A stretch of DNA of 64,000 bases from Styela clava (Eukaryota; Chordata; Ascidiacea; Stolidobranchia; Styelidae), in NCBI RefSeq assembly GCF_964204865.1, contig NC_135260.1, forward strand, positions 5,332,001-5,396,000, read 5' to 3'. Both the position numbers and the translations under genes were made by a program. This document shows positions 1 through 12,364 of this stretch, piece by piece. Positions within the stretch are counted from its first letter, which is position 1. The number at the start of each line of letters is the position of its first letter. Under the pieces are notes generated by a model. That model was not told where the DNA came from. It searched no databases and saw only the letters and a list, made by a program, of their open reading frames with translations.

Positions 1-289
1 ACATATTATTGAAAAGCATATTCCCTTAGGCCCACGCCTGATCCAACATTGTATCTATTTATACATCTGATTACTTTTTTCTTCGAGTAGTTTCCTCGAG
101 ACAAGTTTTCTAAATTAGGTTATAGATACAAAATCGACGTTTTCCGGGTCAAAGATTGCGTTGAGATCTTTATTAACCCACTTTCGTGAATCATGTTTGA
201 TAACAATCTGGAATAGGAATCTTTTATCTTTTTATCTCCGACAAAAACTTGATCAACTATATGTAAGAATATGTTTACCGTCTGCGGTT

Positions 290-2160
290 AATTGCATTGC
301 AGATTGAGACGGAAACCGAAAGAGTGCAATGACCTATTGCATATCTCTAAGGTCATATCAGCTACGCCATTTCTTTGGCCCAGAGTTAATTCGATTTCTT
401 GTAACCACATATTTGACCCAAAAAGTGTTGCGTAACTTCAAGAGTTGTTTTCAGCCCATGTTTGAAGTCCTTTCGAAATTACATTGACTTGTTTCAACTA
501 ATCTCTTTTAAGTTAGGACTATGATATTTGAGAGCACGACATTGTTTCGTGTTTATTTATAATCCACTTTAAAAAGGCACTGAACAATCTCGATAAATTT
601 GGTGCAAACGATACAAATTACCAATTAGGAAAATTATGGAGTAGGCTACCAATTAGGTCGGTCCGGGAAAACTTCGAATAAGAAAAAAAAAGCCAAAATC
701 GTTCATTGATATTTGAAGTGACAGATCTCAGATTAAATTGATTGATTGGTGTAGTATGTTTGGCTCCTTTATAGTAACATGTTTGCCCTTAAAATGTTGC
801 GAAAATTCAAAAGTTGTTTACAAGCCAAGTTCCGGGTCTTTGCAGAATTACATTGACTTGTTTCAACTAATCTCCTCGAAGTTTTGAACTATGACTTGTA
901 AGACACAACACAGCATTGCTTTTGAGACTATTCACAGTTCACTTCTAACAAGGTACGGAACGACCCCTCGAGATTCCGTTCCATTAACAACCAATTATGA
1001 AGACTGTCTACTACCAGTTACGTTGGATCAGGATAACTTTGAAAAAGAAAAAGGCAAAAGTCGAAAATTCGGGTTACCGTTTTTTAAGTGCTTCTCAGAC
1101 CAGATTGATTCCCAGATCAGATTGATTCCCAGATTGTGCCAAGACAAAAATTTTCCATCGACACTATTTCTTTGACCCGGGGAAAGTTTGGCTCCTTTGT
1201 GGTAACATGTTTGACCCCAAAAATGTTGCGCAACTTTGAAAGTTGTTTTCGAGACACGTTTAGAGTCTTTGCGGAATTACATTGACTCGTTGCAACTAAT
1301 CTCCTTTAAGATAGGACTATGATTTTTAGAACATAGCACAACATTGTTTCGTGTTTGTTTATAGTTACTACTTGTTATGTTAGGCCAGGGAAACTTTGAA
1401 AAAGAAAAAATCGAAAATTGATATTCGGGTGACCGTTTTTAAGTGCTTCTGGGATCAGATAGATTCCCAGATTGAGCCAAGGCAAAATTTTTAATTTTGT
1501 TTACAAGCCATGTTTGGAGCCTTTAAAGAATTACATTGACTTGTTTCAACTAATCTCTTTTAAGTTTGAACTATGACTTGTAAGACACGACACAGCATTG
1601 CTTCTAAGTCTATTAACAGTTTACTCCTGACAAGGCACTGAGCAAGCTTATGTGTTATTAAAAACCAATTATGAAGACTGCCCACTACCAGTTAGGTTAG
1701 GCCAGGCAAACTTTAATGAGAAAAAAAAGCAAAAATGAAAAAGGATATTCGAAGTGATAGATTTGTGAATTCCTTTAGGAGCCAATTAATTGATTCATAT
1801 TTACATTATTCCAATTCAACACTGTTCATTCATCTGTGCCATTTTCTTGGCCCTGATATAATTTGTTGCGCAACATTGGGAGCCGTTTACGACCCATATT
1901 CAGAGTCTTTGATTGACCCCCTTCGGCTAATCTAATTAAGTTTGTACTGTGACATTTAAAACTACTAAATATTTATTTACAGCTCACTGGATACACTTCT
2001 TTGAACAACATTTCGAGATTCTACGATGCGAACTACCAATTGAAAAAACTATGCAACACAATTAGGTTGGTATACTATAAACGGCAAAAATCGAAAGTGA
2101 TATTCGGGGATTTGTGAATGCCTCTAATCAGATTGATGGTTTGATTCCTAAATTGTGCGA
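290..2160. repeat. Degenerate satellite-like tandem repeat, about 5 units
   Basis: A block beginning around the words 'acattgacttgtttcaacta' recurs near 481, 851, 1279, 1533 and (decayed) 1909. Spacings are about 370, 430, 255 and 380 bases. Each unit also carries 'agttgttt..agcc', 'aatctc.tttaagtt', 'acaca.cattgctt/gtttcgtg' and an 'accaattagg' tail. Small ORFs in it do not persist between units, so I read it as non-coding. Confidence 0.75.
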
Positions 2161-2770
2161 CAGGTTACAATCGACCAAAGACGCCTAACCTAGGTTGATA
2201 TAGGCTTATTCCCACCCTGTTACAGACATGTAGAAAGCGGTTGACAAGGGTCGAAGAAAATTTTGCGATACTATCGGCTATTCATCCCCGACGCATGTAA
2301 ATTTATAACGCATTGTGTTATGTTGTTTTTTCGTGAATATAGTATTTTAGGCTCAAAAGATGATTAAAGGTGACAAAAAGTCTATGTCCCGCAAAAAACA
2401 GAGCGACTTTGATTTAATCTAAATTGTCGCTTAGACATTACTTATTTGTGAGCGAATAAACAAAGGATGCTTGGGCATCTTATATATATATAAGCAGGGA
2501 TTCCATACCGTCCTTATTTCTAAGGTTTGTCCTTATTTTTGGCTTATTTTTAGCTTGCGTCCTTTTTTTTGGCTTGCGTGTCCTTATTTGGACTTCATAA
2601 AGAAAACTTTGTGTTGTTTGTCTTATCGCCAAAGCTTTATTGTGGCATCATAAAAGCAACACAATCTTATTTGGAACAAAGAAGCAAGGCACAGATAGAC
2701 ATGAGGCATTGTTAGTGTGGCGACCCGTAGGTTTTATCGTGGTGGTGGTTATTTTAGCCTAAATTTGAAA

Positions 2771-2989
2771 ATGAGCAAACGTAAGAACCTTTTTCGTGAG
2801 TACGGGAAAGAATTCAAAGTTAAACGAAGCTCAAAGGGTGAGTGCATTGTACACTGTGACGTCTGTAATTGTGACATTAACCTGAGGCCAGGAAAGCCAG
2901 CTATTTCTGCTCACAATGCAGAAATTTTTCCAGTCGTTGTATTTTGGGTTCCAGATCGATGGAATCCCTGTGAACAAGTGACACTGTAA
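2771..2989 (+). pseudogene. Relict BED-type zinc-finger fragment (hAT/ZBED-like)
   Basis: The frame opens MSKRKNLFREYGKEF and continues with a Cys-x2-Cys pair in 'VHCDVCNCDI' followed by 'GKPAISAHN'. This matches the N-terminal layout of BED/C2H2-like fingers of hAT transposase-derived proteins (start MSKRK..., C-x2-C, then S..H). The second zinc His is not present and the frame runs into unrelated residues, so it is a truncated relic rather than a gene. I infer transposon origin from the family resemblance. Confidence 0.45.
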
Positions 2990-4400
2990 CACACGGTGTT
3001 AAATAAGCAACAACCAGTACGGGCAAAAAGAAGGCTCAACAGCGACACCGTGCGGCGAATATGCGGTAATATTAAAGTCGCAATGTCAAATGTGATTGGC
3101 AAATTTTGCTATTATTCGTTTATACAGTGCATAATTCAATGCATTGATTTATATTATATAACTCGAAGTATCAACTTGGTCTTCACGCACACGAGCATCA
3201 TGATTGATGGTGCCATATATCGGATTGATGTAAAATATACGCCATTTTTCTCTTCGGTAAAATGATATTTATTTTTATATTCAATAGTTCTCCTTGACAT
3301 TCCATCAACGAGTGAGTACTTTTAACCTTCTGTAACGGGGCCATCCGCGACATACACGAACCGCATTCACGACCAAAACCGGATTCAACATAGATAAATA
3401 ATGATTTATTTCCCAATATTTCATTAAAGTACACACTGCACTGAAAATGAACGAACAAACAATAATCAAAAACATAATCGAAAGGGTGCGGAAAAGACTG
3501 CAAGGTCGATTGACCCCTATGCCAAAAAAATAAACGAATAAACCCCATGCAGGACAAGTGAGGGTCGGGGCAGAACACACATAAAAAAATCCGAAAAATA
3601 GAATATATTTTTTTTTGTTGTAGATGATATTGGGGAGAGTCAACTGTTTCGTTCTCACTGATTTCAATAGACTGTAACTAAAATTTACCTGAATTTAGAA
3701 GTATCATCAGCACATATGGTAATACATATCAGTGCTAACCCCATTGTAACCGCAGGAAAATAATTACATCAGACTTTAATAAACATAGACAGCCTGTCTG
3801 AGAAGTCAGATAACAAAACAATAAAAATCTCTAATCTACATTGTTACTATTAGCACTAATCTCCAACGCGTCATGTTTAACACAAAGCTATTATTAGATA
3901 AAAAAGCATTTACTAATTGATATTATTAATAATCGTAAATGAAATTGATCAAAGCAATATGGTTCACAAGTTGAGTCCATTCAACCGTTTTCGATGTAAA
4001 CCGGGATGAAGGAAATTAGAACATTGTGAAAATATTTATATAGATCGAAATCTGTTATGCCTATATAGTACGCCACATTCTTACATAAGACCTTATCACA
4101 CTTTCACCGCGGAGAACACAAAAGACAATCGGTACATGTGATACGTAACAAGGAGTCGTTCGAAGTCATGTGCAAAGTCAGCATACTTTTGATGCTACTA
4201 CTCGCCAATTGCAGCCACGTTCTAAGTTTCTTTTTCATGATTTTCTCGTGAAATATTAATAACCGATTAATTTCCCAATTACCCAATATTTTGCGCACAT
4301 ACATTTTAACCCCCCAGAGAAGTAACGGGCCCCAGGTTGGGAACTGCATAAAATCTGTTAATTCATAATATGTATATATATTTTATGTAATCGCAATGAA
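2990..4400. other. No gene seen
   Basis: Only short overlapping ORFs on both strands without recognisable motifs. A sequence near 4325-4350 (caggttgggaactgca) looks like one end of a hAT-type element, but I could not pair it with another end. Confidence 0.4.
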
Positions 4401-4407
4401 CGTTATA

Positions 4408-4996
4408 TCGCCGGATGAGAACAAAACAGGCCTAAGTCACAATTTTAAGTTTTAAGAAAAACGCAAAAAATAATTTGGAATTTTTTTATTTTTGAATTTC
4501 TAGATATTCACACTTAGTAAAGACCTGAGCTCTGGTTATTTTAATGTGGATGTGAATATCTTTGTAGTCAATATTTTTTGGCACTTCAGCTTCAATTCCT
4601 TCCTGATTTTTTACCTCCATAAAGGATTTTGGTAAAACAAGGCTGAACAAATTCAGGAATTAAAGTTTTGGACATTTCATTTCTGATGTTCATGCCCATC
4701 ATATTGGAACTCAGGACTATCTTTTTTCAATATTTTGGGGTTTTGAGCCATTTTCTACAAGGTGATGGTCTTGAAATCCTGAATTTTTCAATAATAAAAG
4801 TTTTAGCTGGACTTAGGCCCATTCTGTTCTTAACTTCTACAAAATATTATAGTCCTAAGTCCTAACATTTTTATTCTTGAGAAATTCAGGATTTCAAGAC
4901 CACCACCTTGTGGAGCATGGCTTATAAGCCCAAAATATTGAAAAAAGTGAATTTTCCAAAAATGTGACTTAGACCCCTTCTCTTCTCATCCGGCGA
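4408..4996. mobile_element. Foldback MITE with TA target duplication
   Basis: Perfect inverted termini TCGCCGGATGAGAA (left, from 4408) and its complement ending at 4996, each flanked by TA (4406-4407 and 4997-4998). Inside is a second, nearly perfect inverted pair of about 50 bases (around 4754-4802 and 4866-4916). No transposase ORF. TA duplication points to the Tc1/mariner group (inference). Confidence 0.8.
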
Positions 4997-4999
4997 TAC

Positions 5000-6580
5000 T
5001 GTATACAATTTCAAATTGATTTGTTAAGAAAATCGTTGAAATCAAAATTTTTCATTTTCATGAGTGGGCCCAAAACCGGTATTTTTTATATTTGAATATA
5101 ATACAGAACTTTTTTACAATTCTATGATCAAAAATTGTTAATAAAGATTGAACCAAATGCACGTGTACGCAGTGATCATTTCACTCTTTTTCAAGAGCGT
5201 GCTAATTTCTCACGTTCATAAAGAGTAATAAAACTTGTTCGAGGTCAAATTTTCGTTTGCGTATTTCATTTTTCCGTACATATTGAACCATGTCGTGGCC
5301 TCGTATTAAAGCACACCGAAATTCTACTGACTGCATATGTTTTTACTTCGAGTTGTTTCAAGTTAAATTTGTCTCCTCGCTTCGTTACGCCCCGAGGCGC
5401 AAAGGGCTGAGATCTCTAACAAATAGTATTTTATTATTTTTCGCTGTCGTCTACCTGTAGCGTGATATGACAATTTAGCATACCGCTCAATTACTTAGCA
5501 GTGTCAGCTACTGATAGGTATCACAGAAAATGAGGTAATTTGGTAACGTTAGATTTAGTTGAGAGCATATAGGTAACTTATCGCATAGTTAACATGTGTC
5601 GCAGGTGTATAATCACCTATACGATAACTTGAAAATATTTTGAAGTCAATGCTAGACAATACTTGATAAAGTTTAATGGAATTAAGTTAGCCGAATGCTT
5701 TTTGTCTTGAGATGAACCTGATTGAAGACTCTCATTTTCGTTTCGCATATATTGACGTTCGGATATTTGTACCGAGTCTGCTTTTGTGTAATTTTATATT
5801 GTGACGTGTCACTGCATACGACGCTTTCATCCCTGTTTGATATTTGGCGGTTCGTTGTAACAATTTTAAAAATATTGAATTTTCAATCAAAATTTATTTA
5901 ATAATATTCACCGGAGTACGCTACCGGTTTTCTAATGTATTTATTTATTCTTTGCCATAATTGGTTGATGATAAAAATCTATTGAAAAATGAATTATAGC
6001 TCATAAAATCTTCGAGTTCAACGCAGCAAATTTGGCGTTGCTGAACTTGCGAAAGCAGTTCATCCTATTGTCTAAAACTCGATATTGGAAAATTGGATGT
6101 TAATGGATAGAATTGTTGCGTTTAAAGTTCTTGTCAACTCCAACTGCTCTGATAACCATTATTTTTTAAAACCAGTGTGCTATTGAACAAAACATTAAAA
6201 CTATTTTATATAAGTGTTTACTATTATAAACCAAATTGGTCACCTTTGTGAACTTGTCTAAACATTGTCTGTCCTTAAGTGTCATTATGGTTAGCTCAAG
6301 GATTTGGTTAGTTTGGTGTGTGTGTAGGTAAAGAGGCCCGATTAGATCAACAGGTAGTAGCCCTGACGCAACACGGCAAATCTAGTGTGTGATATATTGA
6401 TAAGCTCTACCATACTCCAGTACTTCGCATTTCTAGGCATGTTTCGTTTCCAAGGGTCAAGGCCATCAAGGACGATTTCTGAAGGAAATTTGCAGGTCTG
6501 GCCATAGGATTCCCATGGGGAGCGTCTTGTAAGATGGGGCGGTGTGGAACAGGCATAAATTGGCATGAGATGGGACAGAA
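5000..6580. other. No gene or defined repeat seen
   Basis: AT-rich sequence without ORFs above about 60 codons that show any motif; no convincing splice-bordered exon found on either strand. Confidence 0.4.
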
Positions 6581-6587
6581 AAATATG

Positions 6588-6801
6588 GGTACTTCAGAAG
6601 TATGTGTACCTGGTTAGAGTTGAGCCATAATTTTATTCCGATTTTCCTCATTATAGTTCTATTACGAGTTCGGGGACTGTCTGTGTTAGCCAAGTAAATA
6701 TACCCTTTGTTCATAGGTTTCAGTCCCTTTACAAAACTTAATGTAAGGTAGGCAAACGAAATTAGTTATCTCCATATTAGTACACACACTTCTGGTGCGC
6801 C
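6588..6801. mobile_element. GTACTCC-family MITE copy
   Basis: Begins GGTACTTCAGAAGTATGTG and ends in the inverted CACTTCTGGTGCGCC. The interior carries 'cataattttattcc', 'attacgagttcgggg' and 'agccaagt', shared with copies at 13342, 20100, 21538 and 37291. A decayed partial copy follows at about 7205-7370. No clear target duplication at this copy. Confidence 0.65.
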
Positions 6802-7625
6802 GAATTCAGAAAGTTGTTGTTTTCCCGATACCCTATTACGTTATTTTCGTTACCATTAATTTCTCCCTACCATAATGGGGATTTACAATACGAATCACGG
6901 TTTCTATCATGGTGATTTCACATGAGATGTATATCAATTCTGCCTTGAAGGCAAATTCGATATTCGAACCATGCTCGGCTTTGTATAGTAATGAAATATT
7001 TTTATCCCGGGGTAATCCAAATCACTCAACTGCCGACAGTCGGGAAATTTCCGCTTGATTTATTATAAAACTTCAGTAATACATAAGCAAACAATACACT
7101 TTACATATTCAGATCTCCACGAAGTTTAACTGAATAGTATTTGAATAGTAAGTAATATGTAGATTTATTTCCCATCTACTCTGCGAATTTTCGGCACTCC
7201 CGTAGTGTAGGTACCATGCATGTTAGGGTAAGACCAATTTTATTCCAATTTTTCTTATTTTAGTTACATTAAGAGTTCGGCGACTGTCTGTGTTAGCCAA
7301 TCAGTCCCTGTACACAACTTGACGTGAAGTAAGAGAATAAAATTAGTTACCTTCATGTTGGTATGATCGATATCGATTTTCTCCACCAACCACGTGTCCA
7401 TGCGTCTGAAGGCTGATATCGCGAGGCATGTCCTTTCACGTAGTGGTTCAATTCATTGATAAAAGCATGTTGATTTTGTTAACGTTTTAAAAGTATATAT
7501 GGTTCAAAATTCAACAACCGTAAATGACAAAATACAGACTCAAATACGTGACTAAAGAACGAAAGAATATCGTGAACGTAACTTAATAGATGGTAAATAA
7601 CTGGAAATAAATTTTGTTGCTGCTG

Positions 7626-7765
7626 AAATAAGGGGCGGGGGGGATGGGGGAGTCAATAAGACGGCTTACCCATACGGCCTCTCGTCCGGTTTACGATTTC
7701 ATGTCGGGTTTTAAATTAGTTGAGTAGTTAGTTATTTGTTTTCGGAAGCATGGACTTGAATCTCT
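7626..7765 (-). mobile_element. tRNA-SINE 3' fragment
   Basis: Reverse-complement of the SINE tail seen at 27361-27521: 'aagtccatgcttccg..aacaaat', 'gagaggccgt' and 'aagccgtctta' recur in order. Two 40-base direct repeats (ttataatcatacgaatccact) sit nearby at about 7796 and 8090. Confidence 0.55.
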
Positions 7766-8396
7766 CAGAATAGGTATTTTCACTCTCTCCTTGCGTTATA
7801 ATCATACGAATCCACTTGTACAAAGGGACAGAGCGAGGAAAGGTTGTTAGTGTCACGTACTCCGACTTATAGTCAATTTTATATACTTTTATGTGTTGTA
7901 TACTTATGCTATATATGTAGGTTGGTTGTTAAATAGGCTTGTTGCTTTGCTTATCATAGTTTATATACTTGTGTCAAGAAGTCTGGCCGACCCGTTGCAG
8001 AAGTGCATTTGTGTTATTGTGCAGCGAGACTAACTGAATATTGAATTTGGGAACAAGTACTTAGAGAATTTCTTCAACCACTCCTTGCATTATAATCATA
8101 CGAATCCACTGCCGCAAAACCATAGAAAAAGATATGTAGTTAGTCCCTCTGAAACCCAATTTATAGCACAAATAATAAAAGACATAAAATCTTATCATTA
8201 TCGTTTTCCAAATTTTCCCCGTTTGCCATTCAATTCATTGCATTGTACTCAAGCACGTTGTTCGCCTATATGTTTGATTCAAGTGCCATAAATCTTTTTA
8301 TTTCTTGTGTATTTAGTCTGATCCGTTCTGCTTGTTGAGCTTTATTATTTCTGTTCAGTGTAAGGGTAGGTTGTCGGTAGGAATTCCCGAATCGAA

Positions 8397-10100
8397 AGAG
8401 TTTTCAGAAATACTTGAGTTGTAATGCGAATTAGAATTATAAAACGTTATATTCTGGATTTGAACAACTTACTAAAAAAATACTAACAGAATTCTCGTCG
8501 CGTCTCCTTCAGTACAGACTTGATCTCGTTTTAGACGAGAAATCGATGAGGCGTGACGTGACAGCACTGATACCTTTTGCTAAAATACAAATTATTCTGA
8601 CCAAATTCCTATTTTGAAGATGAGAATTGAACGATATTAGAGTGCGAGGATAGCGTTGTGTAGTGTTAGGTAGTGTTTCATACACTCTTAGTCGCGAGTA
8701 AGGTCGCGCCACTGGCAATCTAGGGTCGAACAATAAAACTGAGTTAAATTTCACCTGTGGTTAGCTAATGAGTTACGAGTTATTCACCTATAGATTACTC
8801 AAGTCACTCCGAAGCTCTGACAAATGCTACCCTAGGTTTTACTCGAGTTGAGGCATTCGAGTTTTTCAAACACCGATGTAATCCAGCATTACATTTCAAT
8901 TATAAAATCGAACTTTCAATAATTGAAAGCAAAACCTTTCTGTTCAATTTGTGCCACAGCGTTCACTTCGGGCAACGCAGCTCGTTACAAACAAGCATGA
9001 AAATTGCGAGATTATCCAAAGGATTATTCTTGTGAGACTGAAACTACGAGATCATTTAGCAAGTTATAATATCTGTATTGAAATTCTAAAATATCGGTTT
9101 TCGAGGCTGCCATGCCAATGCAATTTTAAATTTTTATGAACAATGATTACTTGACTTTGAGATCAGCGTTGGGCTGTTACTGTGTGTACAAATGGATTTT
9201 ATTCTATGTGACACAGCGATGTCTTTATCAGAAAAGCATTATTAGTTGTTACAATTCTTGTAAGGTCAAAGGATTGTAGCCGTTCCTTGATTGGTTTCCT
9301 AATTCAATAATACTTCGAATCGTAACAGGGACGATATTACGTAGCGATCGCATGCAATATTTACTATTCAGAAGAGAACATTTGGCATAAACCATTTCAG
9401 AGCTGTAAAATTATAATATTACGTCATTTTATAGTGACGTCACTTTTCTTTTATGACGCCATGTTTTATAATACACAGTTCAACGAAATCTTGGCTAGGC
9501 TTAGCAGCCTTTGTAGATCACACTACGCGGACAAGCACGGGCTTTTAGATTTTCATCCCACATTTCGATCGACGGTCGAAAAAATCGTATTGTTGACAAT
9601 GAGCTTATGTGTACAGACATATGAAGGATCTAAATGTAATGTGTTTAATTTTAATACATTCTCGAGAAATATACGTGACTATGGCGTCGTCGTGCCATCT
9701 GTTACTGTTTGATCGTTTTTTATATATTTCCAGTGATTGTCGTTTTATTTCTGGGTTTCTGGGTTAATTAAATACAGATTGCACGTTCAAATAATAGCAA
9801 AGACAGGGAAATTATTTGTAGTGATTCTAAACCCTTCTTTGATTAAAGTCGCTTTACAGTTTTAAATTCACAATATGACGTCATAGTTTATGATGACGCC
9901 ACATTATATTACTGCTTGACAGACCCGTGTCAACGAGAGGATAGAATTCACGTTTCCAAAGACGACGTAAAATTATTTTTGTACGGATAATTGGTAGCTC
10001 TTTTAGCTTGACACTTTGAGTGCAGTAGTCGGATCTTTTGTAGAAAGCACCCACCACTAATGCAAAAATGTGAGACACAAAAAAACACCCCGCCAGTCGC
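8397..10100. repeat. Left end of tandem segmental duplication
   Basis: Collinear with 25799-27060. Shared stretches include 'aaatacttgagttgt', 'cttgatctcgtttt.gacgagaaatc', 'aatgagaatt.aacgatat', 'attgcgagattaccca', 'aacaatgattactcgactttgag' and 'gtggcgtcgtcg'. The duplication continues through the gene at 12.4-18.9 kb. About 450 bases at 9200-9660 have no counterpart on the right. Confidence 0.75.
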
Positions 10101-10131
10101 CACGTTCTTAAATAACAAAATTAGTAATTAC

Positions 10132-10428
10132 CTATCGATCTTGATCGGTAAGTATGTTGATAGGTATTTGTCTGTCTGTTTGTCTGTGTGTTAGATGCAT
10201 GCGATATCTCACGAACGTGAGATTGGATCTGCTGCAGATTTTGCATGTGCATTCATCATAGCTCGGATGAGAAGCCTATTGATTTTGGATGGATTATGTC
10301 GTATAATTAGCGAGTTATTAATTAATTAGTGATGGACTTACACTATGGAGTAAGACCACTGTTTTGGGGGATCCCCTAACCTTCGATCGATAAGTCTTCG
10401 GTTTCCAACCGAATTCTAGTTATTCAGT
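10132..10428 (+). mobile_element. ATCGATC-family dispersed element
   Basis: About 300-390 bases long, starting 'tatcgatcttgatcggtaag' and ending near 'gatcgataagtc..cggtttccaaccg'. The interior has 'ataggtatttgtctg', 'gcgatatctcacgaa', 'attttgcatgtgcattcat', 'agcctattgattttgg' and 'aattagcgagttatta'. Three other copies are at 30971 (+), 54754 (-) and 62951 (-). No ORF. Class unknown. Confidence 0.75.
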
Positions 10429-10553
10429 TAAGGTTAGAAATGATTTAAATTCCCAGTGCAATCTGCATTCCTAACCCTAACTCGATAATTACTAATCATT
10501 TTTATTTTGAGCGTTGACGGGGACTTTATACAAAAGATCACAGTGGACTTGGG

Positions 10554-10652
10554 GGTACTCCTGGAGTGTGCGCACCAAGATGTCGCACAACCTGAACCCT
10601 AACCTTGTACACAGGTTGTGCGCCATCTTGGTGCGCATACTTCAGGAGGTCC
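10554..10652. mobile_element. 99-bp foldback derivative of GTACTCC MITE
   Basis: Near-palindrome: GGTACTCCTGGAGTGTGCGC at left against GGACCTCCTGAAGTATGCGC reading in from the right, with 'caccaagatg' arms on both sides. Flanked by GACTTGGG (10546-10553) and GATTTGGG (10653-10660), an 8-bp target duplication with one mismatch. Confidence 0.85.
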
Positions 10653-10659
10653 GATTTGG

Positions 10660-12330
10660 GTCTGATACGGCTTCGTAACATTGTCAAGCTAAAAAATGTA
10701 TCCATAGTGGGAAAAGTAATGAGTGTAACCACTTGCTTACTTCTTATTGTTATGAAATTTGTGATTTCTTTTTTCTCATGTTTTAAACCAGCCTAGGACT
10801 CAAAAATTACTGTCGGGCTTCGAATCGGACGCACATCTTGAAGGACAATTATTAAATGGCGATAATCTTACCTGGTGAAGCATGACTATAAAATGGCGTT
10901 ATCAAACTAGAAACAGATTCATTTACGACTCTTCTTCGTCATGAACAGTATTGTCCAACCAATTGGTAGCGACCCAGTGGAAACATTCTTCTTGTTGTCA
11001 CTCGTTCTTTCAACAAAACTTACAAGCTACTCGTTTTATTTTTTAGTTAATTTTGTTGTTTATTTTATATTTGGTATTGAAGTGTTGCACAACAGTAACT
11101 GTATACGTGGGATGTATCGCAGCGTGAAAACAACTTTGCAGCATATATTTTGTTTCGCTTGAGTAAAAACAGCTTTCTCACATTGTTTTATACTAGATGT
11201 ACTAGGGTATTGTGTACTGAACTGCAAGTTCTTTTTCCTTGTTTACTTTCTATTCTACGGATCCGTATGTGTCAGTTGTTACAAGGATGCTTGAACAAGA
11301 TAGTATTATAAAGATAAATATGAATAATCTCTTGCTGTTATCAAGCCATATCTTGTTTTATTTGAAGAAGTTAGACTATGATCTAACGAAAACTCATAAA
11401 CAAACTTACTATTTCGTGAAAAGAGATTATGTTAATCATGTTTTATATTAGTCATTCAATTTTGCAACCTTAAAAGTACACATGCAATTTATAGTATTTG
11501 AGCATATCCTTTGGTTGCTTGATGGAACCACTGGTCTAGAAATCCTCAAGTCTAAGCGATATTGTATGGTTAAAATTTTACAAAGAAAGTGTTCCATTAA
11601 AAGAAAGTTAGTTTATCGTTATATCTTCAATTAATTCTCGCCAGCTTTAACGTAATTTCCAATCGGCTTATTTTCATTATTGATACCCCGACGTGACAAT
11701 AAGATATGTTAAAGGAAATTGGGCAAAATTGCTTCAAAAGCCGGGCGTTCCGGGTCATTAAAAAAGATAATATCAAATCAGGGCATTACTGAATTATGCT
11801 ACTATAAAATAAAATAAAAACAATATGGAATTTTCAAGTAATGCTAACAGATTTTACGATATGAATGCGGCTATTCACTTGAGTGCTCCATTTCTTGATA
11901 TTAATACTCTCTCCCTTCGCGTATTTTGAGCCAAAATAAATTAATTAAACATACTTAGAATAACAGTTAATTTTTTGGAGGTAAACGCTATTATATATAT
12001 ATATATATATGATAAATACTTTGATAAATATACATTCATTATCTTTGTATAATACGTAGTTATATCTCATATGCTTTGAACGAGGCTCTGGGAAAAGAGT
12101 TACTGCTAGGTAAAGGTCTTTGTAAATCTGCCCGGTTCGGCATTGCCACTTTACCACACACTGGGTGAGGTGGTGGACATGGGATTAGGTCCAGGAATAT
12201 TTAAGCTGCCATCATAGCTAATTCTATTGCTTTCACCACTGAGCCACCGCACATACTATATTAAAAATTAAGTCCTAGCTATGAGAAAGCGATGCGCAAG
12301 TTAATGCTTTATCTTGTATTCAATTTATTT
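10660..12330. other. No gene seen; (AT)n tract
   Basis: No exon-like frame recognised. An AT dinucleotide run occupies about 11991-12010. From about 12160 the sequence resembles the region just upstream of the right paralogue (28200-28410), as part of the segmental duplication. Confidence 0.4.
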
Positions 12331-12334
12331 CAGG
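12331..12334 (+). promoter_or_regulatory. 3' splice site 31 nt upstream of the start codon
   Basis: A pyrimidine-rich run ending 'tttatttcag' precedes 12334. The right paralogue has 'atgtattgcag' at the same distance (ends 28411). It implies either a non-coding upstream exon or a spliced-leader acceptor; sequence alone does not decide. Confidence 0.55.
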
Positions 12335-12364
12335 ATATATACTATAATTTGAAGTTAAATATTG

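Noticed and set aside
10466..10480. Telomere-like repeat
   Set aside because: Only 'cctaaccctaac', two partial units, common in the MITEs here ('ggttagggttagg').
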